DNA of 64,000 nucleotides from Marchantia polymorpha subsp. ruderalis (Eukaryota > Streptophyta > Marchantiopsida > Marchantiales > Marchantiaceae). Position numbers and translations under genes: made by a program. Shown here one piece after another: positions 38,701 through 50,400 of this stretch. The number at the start of each line of letters is the position of its first letter. The stretch's first letter is position 1. The DNA lies in contig AP031353.1 of assembly GCA_037833965.1 (NCBI GenBank), forward strand, positions 22,942,501-23,006,500. The letters run 5' to 3'. The notes under the pieces were generated by a model that ran no database searches, was not told the origin of the DNA, and was given only the letters and a program-made list of their open reading frames with translations.

Positions 38701-41144
38701 ATAATTAGACCGGCAAGCTTTCAACTGTAAACACACCTCAAAAGCCTTTGATTATAACAGCTTCAACATATAAAATTCAACTGGGTCCCCAAGTGTAGTT
38801 TACCTTTCTAGCCACTGTTCGAATAGTGCCCTGAGCCACTTTGGCAAATACTGCGTTTCGAAGCTCTGGTTAACCAACAAACAAGAGATGTTACTGGTGC
38901 TATACTATAGTATTGACACTTCACATTTTTGGTTGGAACAAGTTAGTGAGCTTAAAGTGGTACGGCATGACCTTTGCCGTTGATTATATTAGTGACCTCC
39001 TGCCCTTGCCATGTGTCAGAACCTTTCTGACCCAACTTAAATGTCGATCAAATACGCGCAATCCTTGTTCCTCGAGTTTAAAATTTTACCGTTGCAAGCA
39101 GAAGCACCCGCTCGGGCGATACCATAACCCAGAAGAACTGCTGCAGGTGTCCCAAGGGCTGCAAGAATCATAGGGTTACCCATCGAAGCTGCTGCAGTTG
39201 CTCCTGTAGCACCGACGGCCGTGGATAGGCTGTCGATAGCATGCTTGAAGAGAAAGGGTACTTGCACATTCAATACCTTCATACACACTCAAACCAGGAA
39301 GATATAAGTCAGAAAGACTGGGGTTATCATCATACTGGACTAAAAAGTTGACAACCTTTCTCTCAGCATTCGCCTCCGAATGGGCAATGAGCCTCTTGTG
39401 TAAAAGAAGAATGTGCCGGTCAACTTTTACAACTTCTGATGAAAGAAAAAATTCACAGTTTCCTGCCTCAAAAATACGTCACAGCATTTTGTTCCAAAAG
39501 TGTTCTGTGGAGACCCCAAGGTAGATTAGGATAATTCGCAGGATTCTGCAGACTGCGTGTAGCTCCCTATCGAAAACCTCCACAACCTTACAGCATAACC
39601 AGTTGATCTGCTTCATCTGGAACATGCTTTAAGCCTATAGAAAAGTTTGAAGTATTAATTCAAACCTCTATTTTTCCTTATAGTCCAAGTCTAAAGTCGA
39701 ACAGAGACACCCGAACCCTTAATTTTGACATCAATAATATCTCGCAATTTAAACATCTTTCTGATGACTTGATGCATTCAATTTAGCAATCCAGATTCAC
39801 CTTTGATCTCTTCGTACCTTTGATCCAATCAGAAGACCCAGAGCTACCAGCACTCGCCTTCTAAATTCAGGATTCTCTTTAGGCCACAAATATGATGAGA
39901 GAGTCCGCAAAATCCTCATGTCTGCAATCACTTCATCTTCCTCCGCCACCTTCGCCGGATTATTGACAGGTTTTTTCGCTGCAATGTCTGATCCTGTAGA
40001 AGTTGAAGCAGCTCTTGACTGGCTATTGAGCAAGAGAGCGGAGGTCTGATAAGAAAAGTACTGCATCAGCATCCAACGATTTTCAAATGCTACAATTCAC
40101 TCGCAGCGTGAAGAGACCTAAAGATTTACTCAAATATCCTAAAAAAATATTATTTTCGAAATACTGAACAGTGAGAATAAAGTGTTGAGGACAGTCTTCA
40201 GCAGAAAATTACTCTCTGTCAAGAACTCAGCTTTTATATCTGACAATCATATACATTACGAGATTACGGTTCTCCTTTGCGATCTCACTAACCATGTCTT
40301 CCTCATCCAAACGCATGCAATACAAGAACAGAATTTTTTCAGCACCCAGTGCTAATGCAGAATTTTCCCAACAAGAACGAGCAAAGCGATCCAGCCATTC
40401 CTGGAAAGAAAGAAAATATACCGCAAAAGTTGAAAATGGCGATCTTGGAGAGTAATTGGCTGTGCTGAAACCAGTTCCACTTTGGAAAGTCGAAACATTT
40501 GCACCACTCTGCTTCTCCTCACCATGATCACCAGCCACGAAACCTGCCTCTCCGGCTAGTCTATCATTCTCCCTTCTAGAATCGGCATCTTCCAGGTACC
40601 GCACAGCGAGGCCCCTGCCTTCGATAAGGGCCCCAGAGGACGGACCGTATGGTAGCCTGCCCACGTCTTGAAAGCTCTCCGGTCCACCTCTGCCTTGGGA
40701 GATCCATGGACGGGCTCGGCGGACTGTCCTCTGCCCATCCAGATTGGTCGCTCCAATTCCCTTTTTGAACAAAAGCAAACGTTTCTCCCCTCGTCCTTTG
40801 GGTCCATCACGAACCGAACTGCTTCCACCAGCTCGAGAAGAATTCTTTTGTAAGAGAATAGCTGATCCGCCACTCGATCTGCTGCTCCACTTCCATCCTC
40901 CGAAAAACCCTGAATAGTGCTTGAGGCAAATTTCCGAACTATGTAGATTCCTAGTGATTACATCGAGCTGCAGTAATTTATCACCCTGTTGCTGCAGCAG
41001 CAGCCTCTGCTTCTCTAACAACAAATCTGCAATTCCAGGAGCGCTGGACCTGATCCGGCGTGACACTGTCCGATACTCCGCTATTCCCATATCAATCAAC
41101 CTTTGCGCAGACCCAACTGCTTCTAACTCGCTATTCAGCGGCAA
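32714..41144 (-). CDS. ABCB25: Mitochondrial half-size ABC transporter, ATM3/ABCB25 type, 20 coding exons
   Basis: Plants use ATM3 in the inner mitochondrial membrane to export a sulfur/glutathione compound needed for cytosolic Fe-S assembly and Mo cofactor synthesis. Exons, from the 5' end: 41144-40422, 40060-39818, 39276-39090, 38865-38804, 38677-38634, 37333-37231, 37050-36943, 36672-36589, 36483-36423, 36189-36044, 35728-35612, 35482-35397, 35212-35124, 34725-34670, 34389-34309, 34019-33954, 33816-33724, 33448-33384, 33247-33112, 32836-32714. They join in frame to 890 residues. Seen: [15 protein letters not shown] and the membrane domain, Walker A GTSGSGKST (680-688), Q-loop VVPQDT, signature LSGGEKQ (784-790), Walker B ILLCDE, H-loop His840 in AHRLTT. 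Every key residue is intact. One intron appears to be GC-AG. The N terminus is about 150 residues longer than in Arabidopsis; Met18 (41093) is an alternative start. Confidence 0.92.
34031..34090. repeat. Two consecutive hairpins in an ATM3 intron
   Basis: ctcttac/gtaagag (loop ttta, 34031-34048) is followed by gttcctctccgt/acggagaggaac (loop ggct, 34063-34090). Both have perfect arms. They lie directly upstream, in the gene's direction, of the acceptor of exon 16. Confidence 0.8.
37770..38406 (+). pseudogene. Ty1/copia RNase H relic inside an ATM3 intron, antisense to the gene
   Basis: Plus-strand frames with shifts and stops read, in order: [14 protein letters not shown] (copia MVCTRPDIAHSVGAL), [25 protein letters not shown] (copia GDLNNRRSTSGYVFT), [16 protein letters not shown], and [21 protein letters not shown]. 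Order and spacing match the end of copia pol. It lies in the intron between exons 5 and 6, which explains the size of that intron. No intact frame remains. Confidence 0.85.
40422..41144 (-). other. Large first coding exon of the ATM3-type gene (targeting and extension)
   Basis: 241 codons, rich in Arg, Ser, Gly and Leu and poor in hydrophobic runs. [16 protein letters not shown] (from residue 18) with the later RNLHSSE looks like a mitochondrial presequence and cleavage region. A donor site (GCG|gtatat) ends it in phase 0, matching exon 2. The part after the presequence has no domain that I know and could be a disordered lineage-specific insert. Which ATG is used cannot be decided from sequence alone. 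Confidence 0.6.
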
Positions 41145-42117
41145 ATCCCTCTGCCTCAGATATCAAGCCTTCGCCCTCCGCTCCCCTTCCCCTTCTGGCC
41201 TTCGCTCCCACTTCAGCATGTCGACACTCTGGCATTCAAATCATACACATGACAATTCTGGTGTTCAGCCCACAATATGCAGAGGGAGCTCAGGATTTGT
41301 TGATTCTACACCTGTGCAGCTGGGAGCAGAGGAAGGTACACAATCGATCAGAATCGGGCCATCACATTCGTTCAGTCTCAGATCTCCTCTGGCAGTCCTC
41401 TAGAGTCTAGTTGACTCTCTCGAACGGAGGAAGGGGCACACTGATGCAACCAGCGAGACGAAAAAGGTCTCAGTCCTGGGCCCCGCCTCCGACTCAGACC
41501 TTAACCGCATACCACGGTGCACCCTTCCCTCTGGACACCTTGTTCCTAACACGCCCTCCCGCCACGTCTCTCGCTCGGTCTCTCGCTCTCCCTTTCCCGC
41601 ACATCACGCCACTGAAAAGGCCCTCCCAACAATTCACTTGTCAAATCATTTCCCAACATCACAAGAACTACCACTAAGCTCCGTCAATAACTCCTCTGTC
41701 TCCCATCGTTCTTCCAAATCTGCATCCTCTGCGTTCTATGCGGGCGGTTCTTATTCACACTGGATACCTTTCAAAAGTGCTATGGAACTACTTTCATCCG
41801 CTGATAAACAGGAATGCGACTTTTTCCCACTATAATGGCCGGACAGAGCACGAGGACAACAGCATCATGCTGGTTTGGGTGAATTTGATCTTTTCAAGAA
41901 ACGGCAAGAATTTGGCAACGAGACGAATTTACGCAAAGGCAGACAATGGAAGGGGATCAATGCGCTTTCTTCTATTAGAGAAACGATCGTAGTTTTGGCA
42001 CGCAATCATTTATAGGTTGTGGACTCTGTGCGCGAAGAGTTTCAGTTGCCGTGATCCTCGAAAGGTCTCGGAGGGTGGAAAGGGTCTCGACACACAAGTG
42101 AGAGAGGATGAGACGTA
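41145..42117. promoter_or_regulatory. Upstream region of the ATM3-type gene
   Basis: Moderately GC-rich with C/T-rich runs, as expected for leader and promoter of the minus-strand gene. Plus-strand ORFs at 40921-41835 overlap the first exon or its leader and look like chance frames. Confidence 0.35.
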
Positions 42118-42414
42118 TCACCCCAAACAGTGATTACCTTTAGAGTTCGCGACACCTCGTGCTAGCTGACATCTTGTCCTCGAGGCTGCAAGACAAGAGC
42201 GGTCCACAAACCGTAAGATTCTTCCCCATTTGATGTCCTTCCCTTCCTCGAAAGGTTCCTTCTTGCGGATGATAGTCTTATCTCCAACTTTGCTCGTTTG
42301 AGTTTTTTCGACAATGTCAGCTCTAAATCCAAAATTTCTCAGTTTCTGTGTCAGTTGGAGCTGTTTCATCTCTTGCTGGTTCGCCAATGAACATTTTCTC
42401 CCCTCCTTTGCCAA
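42118..42414 (-). CDS. Hypothetical 98-residue ORF, unrecognised
   Basis: A minus-strand frame starts MAKEGRKCSLANQQEMKQLQ and is rich in Lys, Arg, Gln and Glu, with a composition more coding-like than its neighbours. No domain is recognised. It lies about 1 kb upstream of the ATM3 start on the same strand. It could be a short gene, an exon of a longer one, or chance. Confidence 0.25.
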   Translation of the reverse strand: MAKEGRKCSLANQQEMKQLQLTQKLRNFGFRADIVEKTQTSKVGDKTIIRKKEPFEEGKDIKWGRILRFVDRSCLAASRTRCQLARGVANSKGNHCLG

Positions 42415-43800
42415 ACTGTTCTCTGCCCAACCCTATCAGCTTCACGACTCGAGTTTGGAGTCAATTGATAACACTTATTACACAATATATGTATGCATAT
42501 ATATTTATATTTTTACGTCTCTTATCTACTATTTTTGCTTTCGACATTAGCAATAATTTCTTACGGTCCACATTAGCGGAAATTCGTCAGACCACCCTCA
42601 TACGACTCTCAACTTACAACTCAGTGAAAGAGAGAATAACATAGATTGTGGGGCTTGGCAATTTGTTGAATGTTACCGTCCAGATAAAAAATGAAGAAGA
42701 ATTAAGACCGTGTTGTGGATTGGGTTATTTGGCATTTTGCCCTATCTGACTTCATACTGAAATCGCTAATGTTTTCCTTGTCTGGATTGTTGATTTGCAT
42801 TGTATATTGTTGGTTTAGTAACTATTCGCTTGCCATGAGTGCAACATGTGAGTTCAGCCCAACAGAAGGCTCGCAAAAGCGTCAGCTGGTAGGAAGCTGC
42901 TTTGTTACTAAAGGCACATAATGGGCGTCTTTCGAAATACGATAATAAATCTTGCAACACGTGTATCCGCTCTACTGCATAAAGATGCTGACGAGGGCGA
43001 AATGAAGCCCTTGCTCAAATGATGGGCGCTTGCAGATCCGCGGGCGCTATTAGTATTGTATATTCTTGGTGAAGTAACTATTCGCTTGCCATCCGTCTTT
43101 CTTCACATCAAGTTGAGTAGTAGAATATCCAAGAGATATATAGAGATAAATAAAAGTCATATTGTACATAAGAAACCATTGACATTCTTTCCCAGTCATT
43201 ATCATCCTTACTAAGAAAAAAAATTAGAAATTGGAAAATTCATTCTTCTACTATTGGTGTAGTTTTAGTTAGCAGTGTTATATTTAGTTTTCGTTCCCTG
43301 CTGCTTGTTATCAAGCGCTTTCCTATTGCTAGGTCCCTTTCAGGTAGGCAGGTAATACGGGCCCTCTGACTTCCTAGGTAAGTTGTAGTTAGTAAGTTGT
43401 AGTCTCTTGTAGCTATAGCCTTCAAATTATCAACCCCTTTTGCTTTAATTCAATTTTAAAAGCATTGACTTAGCCATAATTTTATTATTTTTTCAATCTA
43501 CATCTACATAATTTGTCTGTTTAGCCTGCATTATTTCCACCTTTTGTTTGTATGTTGGTTCATTTTGATTACTTGAAGTTGGTGTAATGTGCAAAATTGT
43601 ATCATGATACTAAAATCTACATGATTATACTCATTAATCTCTTGAATGACATCGGGTGATTTTATGATTAGTATGACTATCAAATTTGTGTTATTATCAA
43701 TCAAACGATTCATCTAAATAATATTGACTTATAATTTATTCCAAAAGCTATCATTCAATCTTACGAAATCTCCGTTTTCTGTTTTCCCCTCTATGATAAT
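42415..43800. other. Spacer with a dispersed short duplication
   Basis: A stretch of about 40 bp with ttgtatatt.ttgg and gtaactattcgcttgccat occurs twice, at about 42797-42837 and 43055-43092. No gene is recognised. Confidence 0.5.
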
Positions 43801-44130
43801 TGGAATGAAGTTATCTTCATGATACAGCCTATGGGTTCTATTCAGAATTAACCAAGATGATTTTGCCTATAATCAGCTAAATATCTTGGAAAAATCTATT
43901 TTATGAAATCACAAGTCATGAAGCAAACTATGTTTGATACTTTTGTATATATAAAAAGATTAGTAACAAAAATTTTGGCTTTATCATTTTAGTCTTCTAT
44001 GTGGACAATATGTTAATTGTAGCTAGAAAAAAATTTGATGTTGATAAGCTCAAAATGCTCTTGAACTCCGAGTTTTGAATGTAAGATCTTGTACCAACAA
44101 GAAAATTTAGAGATAAAGTTCCAAGAAAAC
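43800..44130 (+). pseudogene. Ty1/copia reverse-transcriptase relic
   Basis: Broken plus-strand frames read NEVIFMIQPMGSIQ (copia LEEEIYMVQPEGF), FDTFVYIKRL (copia YDPCVYFKR) and FYVDNMLIVARKKFDVDKLKMLLNSEF. The last corresponds to the catalytic YVDDML motif, with the second Asp changed to Asn. The match is clear in order and content, and the copy is dead. Confidence 0.8.
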
Positions 44131-46400
44131 TTGAACTTTATTGTATTACATTGTAATGATCACATATGGATACAAACAGAGTAGACTAACATTGAGGTTC
44201 TTTTTATTATATATTTTGAATAGGATTTATGTCCAATTAACTCTAAGTTAGATTAGTTTTTCTATTAGACTACAGTTTCATACTTTCCGTAAAATATTCA
44301 TGTAGAATACAAAATTTACAGTTTTCATAATGTACAGTAAAGAACAAATTCTGAAAATAAAGTTTGGGTTTTGGATCAATATAAGTTATTCTTTATCATA
44401 AAAAATTAGTTAAGATATAAGTCAGTTGATCATAAATTCGAATAAAACATGGAGAATTGTTTTTATAAAACATATTATTTAAATGAAAGTGCACATGAAT
44501 ATGATAATTTTAAAAAAGATATATGTTCATGTGCTAAAATTAAATCTTTGTCAACATTCACAATTCAAAATATATTTCTTTCTTTTCAAGATACTTGCAG
44601 AGCTAGACATAAAATCTTTATTAGAGTAGAATGAAATATTTGATTAATACTATTTTTATCCAATCGTTTCAATGGGTTACCTTTATAAAATAGACATATT
44701 TATTTCAAATTGAATAAAAAAAAATAGTCTGCTTGTATTAATAAAAAAATTAGCGTATGTGTAAATCTGATTTATTGTTTCATTAAAAACTGAATATCTA
44801 TAAATGATGAAATAATAATGTGAAGTATGTATAGATTATTTTTCGATTTTTTCAACTATAAAATATATAGGTTTTTTGAAAATGGTGCCTAATTTTTCCA
44901 AATTTTTTTCTTAAGAAAATAATATATAAAATTGGTATCTTTATATTTTTATAACAGAGAAATTTCTAAATATTCATAACAATTCTTACCTCATAAAAAA
45001 TAAATCTTTTTGCGAATTAATTTTTTAGAAATATTGTAAATTTGTTTTTCAATATATCAAAAATATATTTAATACTTTTTTAATTTTCTTTATCCACTAT
45101 ATCAATGAATGAATATATTTTCTCCTTGATATTTAGTAATCTCAACAAAGTGATTCATCAATGTGAGATAAATTATCATTTTTCAGTAATAGTTATGGAA
45201 TGTTGAGTAATTTTTTTTTAATTTAGTAAAAATAAATCTTAGAGTATTTTCTGATAGGTTATCTTAAATGTATATTTTTGATGATTTTTATATATTTGTG
45301 ATGTGATACATCAAAAAAATCAATCATATGATTTAATAATAAACACTTTATCAATGAATCAACATTGATTCATTCAAATTGTCATTTGAAAATCTACATG
45401 GTATAAAGTTAACATGAACCTAAACATAGATTTAGTCATCTTTTGTTCTGACTTTAGGTTGTTGACATACATTTTACGATTTTTAATCTTCATCTTATCA
45501 TATATTGAATATAAATTTAATGACACATATCTATATTATTTATTTAATTTATAAAAATATGAAATATTTTTATTATAACTTTCTGTAGACGATAAATGTT
45601 TATCAAAAATAAATTTAAAAATATCAAAATTATCAAAATAATTTTGGATATAAAAATATTAATTAAATTATCTCAATACTTTCACAAAAAATTAACTTAT
45701 AAAGCGATAAAAACTGCATTTCAAAATACTGACTTTTGATAAATGTTAGAAGTCTTGGTGCAGTAGCATTGATTAAAAAAATCTTGACACTTTCAAAAAT
45801 TTGCAAGTTACATTAGAATTGAAGATCATTCATTCCTTCAATTATGGAAGTTTGTTCAAAATTATACTACAATATTTCTACATAAAAGTTCAAATTTTAG
45901 AAATCTTCGTATCATTGAAATGTTTAATCTTATTTAAGATCAAGATAGTTAACTTCACCCTTCTGAAATATGTAAATCTATTTAGTCACAATAGTTTACT
46001 TCACTTTACTGAACTATGTAAATCTATTTTATTCACGGGCAGACAATTTTTTTTTTATTTCAATTGTATCAAAATAAAAATGATATTAAAGTACTCAATC
46101 ATGTTAGAATTCTCAGTATCATTTAGAGAGTTTGAGATTATTTAAGATCACAATATGTTGTTAGCATATAGTTTCCTGATTGCAATGTACTAAAACGATT
46201 AGGATAATCTGTCGAATCTCGTTTGTATTTTTACTCTATATACTAGGCAAGTACATTGATGGTGGATTTACCACATCAACCATATTCTTTGATTACTTAG
46301 TCTACCCAAACCCCACTAAGAAATTATCGAGTTTAGTTGCTACTTCCCACACATTAGGTTAATAATAATAATGAAATATGTGAACCATTTAAGTTACATG
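44130..46400. other. Very AT-rich spacer, no gene seen
   Basis: A/T runs and short ORFs. An imperfect tandem duplication (gttaacttcacccttctgaaatatgtaaatc and its neighbour) spans about 45949-46029 within a 114-codon ORF that I consider random. Confidence 0.55.
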
Positions 46401-46770
46401 AAAAACAAAATAAACTTAAAATTTAATATTATTGAAGTAAAACAATTTTGCCTTCAACGCGTGAAATCTATTGTACCTCTTGTCTTGAATGTACATCAAA
46501 ACGAAAAAACCAAAATCAAAGAACCAGACGTAGATTTCTTGGAACACTAAGTTGACATTACCTTTTCATTATCAATCCCGCACCTTTGCGGAAAATGAGA
46601 ACTTTACCTTACGTGCTCTTGAGCTACTACAGTTCAGTTTTTCTCAATGACTTGTTTCATGAGCACATGCAACAATTCGAACTACGTATATGCTTTGACT
46701 AACAAGAGTACAGTAACCCTGTAGAGTACTAAGACTGTCATTGTGTTCTATATGTGATTTAGACCTACTA

Positions 46771-47452
46771 TTAAACTCTCATATGATTAGCTTCTGGTTT
46801 CTTGTGAGAATTACATAACGTGACAACCTTCGTTCCTTCCCGACATTGAGAAAATGTTTTCTTGACAAATTGAACAACACTCATCAAAATGATGAGCAAC
46901 ACGGTAGCTTGAACCAGGGCAGTGGTGTTAGCCAAGATCAAAGGGCCCACACAACAACGGTGTCCATGGTGGCTTTCAGCAAGCTCCAGGCTTGAGAGAC
47001 GTGAAGATGAAGAAGAGAAAAACTTACCTGAAGGGACACGTCTCTTACCAGCTTCTTCGAGCATTATCACAGGAAGATACTCTGAGCACTCACTTCGGGA
47101 TTACGCTGCTCGAATCCGGCAGCTGGTGTGGTGTCCTCTGTGTTTCCGCCGGGTTCGTTTCGACTTGCGGCTTCGTATCCGGCAAAAATCAATACTGTGT
47201 GAGTTACGAACCGATGTGCTACTACACACGAAACTGACAGTGTTCCATTCTAACATTAAAATTTCCAGGAACTTGACACATCACAAAATACAGGAAACTG
47301 CTAGATTTCAATCTGATAGATGTCACTTGTTTACAGACAACAACCAAGATATGGAAGTTGCAAAGAATCCTCACGGAAATCAACTGCCGAACTTTATGTC
47401 GAGATCCTACACGTCGAATAGAACAATGTGTGCATGTTCAGAAAGTAGGTAA
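46771..47452. other. Overlapping ORFs on both strands, unresolved coding candidate
   Basis: The plus strand carries a 176-codon ORF (46922-47452), long for this composition. The minus strand carries a 99-codon ORF (46771-47070) with a hydrophobic stretch (ALVQATVLLIILMSVVQFV) that could be a membrane segment. The minus strand also has good splice-like sites (CAG|gtaagt and GAA|gtgagt near 47030 and 47094). I recognise neither product. At most one strand is likely real. Confidence 0.25.
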
Positions 47453-50400
47453 ACAATAACCGAACTGCATAACCTATTCTACTCTCTTCTCCTTTAGTAG
47501 TAACATTGGGGTCACCAGGCTTACTTGCAGGAGACAAGCGGAGGCATTTGCTGAACTTCGGATCGACAAGCATGGGACTGTCTATCAGGAGGCACAACTC
47601 AACTGCTGAGAAACAGGACGGGTCTTTACTATACTTCTGTTGCAGCCACGTATGACAATGAACCGTGCACTTGGTAGGTCAGGTGTGCCGATATGCATGT
47701 ACAATTACGGAACGTAATGCCCATGTGCATTCCGTGTTCTCTTGTTGGTTATTAAATTTAAGGAAATTATTGGAAATTATTGACGATCATACCATAAGTA
47801 TGCCAGAACTCGCAGTTCGTAAATTCTTCATTCATCAAGTAAGAAGACCTTTCTCAAATTCTCCCAAACACAGGTCAGAGTTGACTGATTTGTGCACATC
47901 AAGGTTCGCGTGATGCAGAGCAAACTGTAGCATTCGGCAGCTGACTGTTTCTTCGGAAGGTAACACTATATCCAATGAGTGTCTCTACATATCGAAATTA
48001 CTTTAAACGGATACAACTCCTCAATATATAGAAATAACAAAGAAGCTATTGAAAATCATCAGACTTTGTTCGGTAATGGATGGGGTAGATCAGCGTGGGG
48101 CGTGTCATACTTCCGATAGAACTGTAATTCATATTTTACGAGGGATATAAATTAATAGACAATTATACTAGTACTACTTCTACCTCTCTCTGTTTCCTTA
48201 ATTCGTGATATGTTACTAGCAAGACGTTCCCTTGTTTGATGTTAACTTCAGCATAACGATGCCCTTTGGCCATCTACTGACTTTCTCACATTAGCTAACG
48301 CTTCGCTCATTACGCTCAAAACTATATGTATTTCAGTAAGAAGAAAGATGTACGATGGGCTGATGCACTTATCCCGAACTGCTGATGAAGTTCCATCTTT
48401 GGATCTCCCTTTGTTCCCATTCATCACCATGAACACCAACTATCATTTTCTTTAAGGTTGCTTTCTAAAAAATATGGCGGCAAGAATCTAGAAAACCATT
48501 TTGGATGGTGAGCTGTGATGAGTACTTAGCTCTAATTGCTGGCAACACAGAACCCACGACAAGTTGAACCGTTATCATATGCGAGGTCGATCATATGAAG
48601 CTCTTTAGACTAGCTCTTGCACGAGCCTAAGGGTGGGTTTGGTCGGCGTTGGATACGGATAATAAAAAGGTGGCTTCAAGAAGGACGACATGGTAATCGA
48701 ATTCAAGTCCAGCAGGTCTAATGTTCCTTCCTTATCTGACAAAAAGTTTTCTGATCATTACTTACTGACATTGACACTGACATTGTTGACATTGACTGTC
48801 CAATGATCAAAGATCATTGGACGGTCGAGTGGATAGGGCAGATGAAAGTGCCAAGAAGAATAACCACAGATCTGGGAGATTATGTTTGGCTGCAGGTTTT
48901 ATGTAGGTTGTCGAGGGGGTATCGAACGTATCCCGTCTCACCCCGTTTCGCTTCGGTAAAGGTTTTCAGGGTGTCAGACTTTACTGATACGGTGCTTGAC
49001 GAATGATGCAGGTCGATGGCCAGTGTGAAAGTCTAGCATCGAGTGTTTTTTTTCTTTTTGCAAAAGAAACCTGGTGTACACTTGCGGATCAGAAACACAT
49101 TGCACAGATTACGATAGTTAGGTGTGTTTTGGAGTTCATCCACAACCAACTGCAACACTTGAAATTATTTGCAATGTGTTCTCTGTCCAGGAATCTACAC
49201 CTCCCATAACAATGTAGAACGCAAACATCTTCTTTCGACTAAATTTCATCTCTTGTGCCAGGAGCCATCATAACATAAGTCGATTGCTTCAAATGTTTGA
49301 GCGAACCCCTCCTATCTGCTTTACACATCCTGACTGACACACAATTACCGTAGAAAATGCTTTCGACCGATAGTCTTTGAAGACAGGACTTTACAGCAGA
49401 TCCGCATGTTCGTTATCAAAATCTTGATCGATGTACGGGTAGAGCAGAAAAGTCCTCATTTAATGAGAAGGGAAAAAAGCTAAAGTAAGGGTGTTGAGGA
49501 ATTTACCTGCTGAATATTTATCCAGGAGAGTACTCAGTGTCATAAGACTGCTCTAGCCATCTGGTTTCCTGGAAATCGGTTCTGAAGCTTTGTTCTGATG
49601 TTGGAGAATGAGCACAAGTTTCTCTGAGATAGTCTTTACATAACGAGCAAACAGCTTCTCTAGTTTTCTTGTCCTTTCTCTCCTCTCTATGTGGATCGAG
49701 CATCTGACTGGATCATCCTCGTTCTGATAAAAGCAGAATCATGGAGCAACAAAATTTGCGTGTACAGTCATATTGAGATCAGGGACCAACTCCTCCCTTG
49801 AAATGCCTCCTGTAATGAATGGTCATTATGCTGTCGGATTCGATGGCTGCCTTCAGTAATAAAATGCAACAGGCATATACCACCATAATAAATGCGTTCA
49901 TGTGATGGATGCTCCTGTGATTCAAATGCAGATACAGCAAAAGCTAGAGAAGATACTGCTTTTCACACTTGATTTAGTTCTTTGGAGTCTTTGACACAAG
50001 AAAAAAACTTGTCTTCGATCGAATATTCATGAAGGATACTCGTTCCAGGATTCAATGAGATTTGAATGCAGAGTAATATGAGTGCACAGGATCGAAGTAC
50101 TTAGGAGGGGAAGTGATTTGTAGTACATGATGTAAAGTGGGAGCATAGATAAATCCTAATCGCCAATCGTACGTACCTTCATGGCTTTGCTGAAATGTAT
50201 CAATATCAAGATGACACTACAGTATTATATTAGAGTTCATAACACATTGGTATGAGAGTTAATGAACGAGCCGATCAATTAACTATAGCTGCCACTTAAC
50301 TTCCAGTGTGTCAATAGGATGGTATGATGGCAGTCTAAACATAAATCTCACATATACCAGCACAGTATTTCTATATTGACACATACAAGAACTCAATCTT

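Noticed and set aside
40556..40873. Second minus-strand ORF and plus-strand ORFs over ATM3 exon 1
   Set aside because: They overlap the exon in other frames and end at its borders without splice support.
45801..46145. 114-codon plus-strand ORF in AT-rich DNA
   Set aside because: It is dominated by Phe, Leu, Ile and Lys, contains a tandem duplication of the DNA, and shows no domain; AT-rich chance frame.
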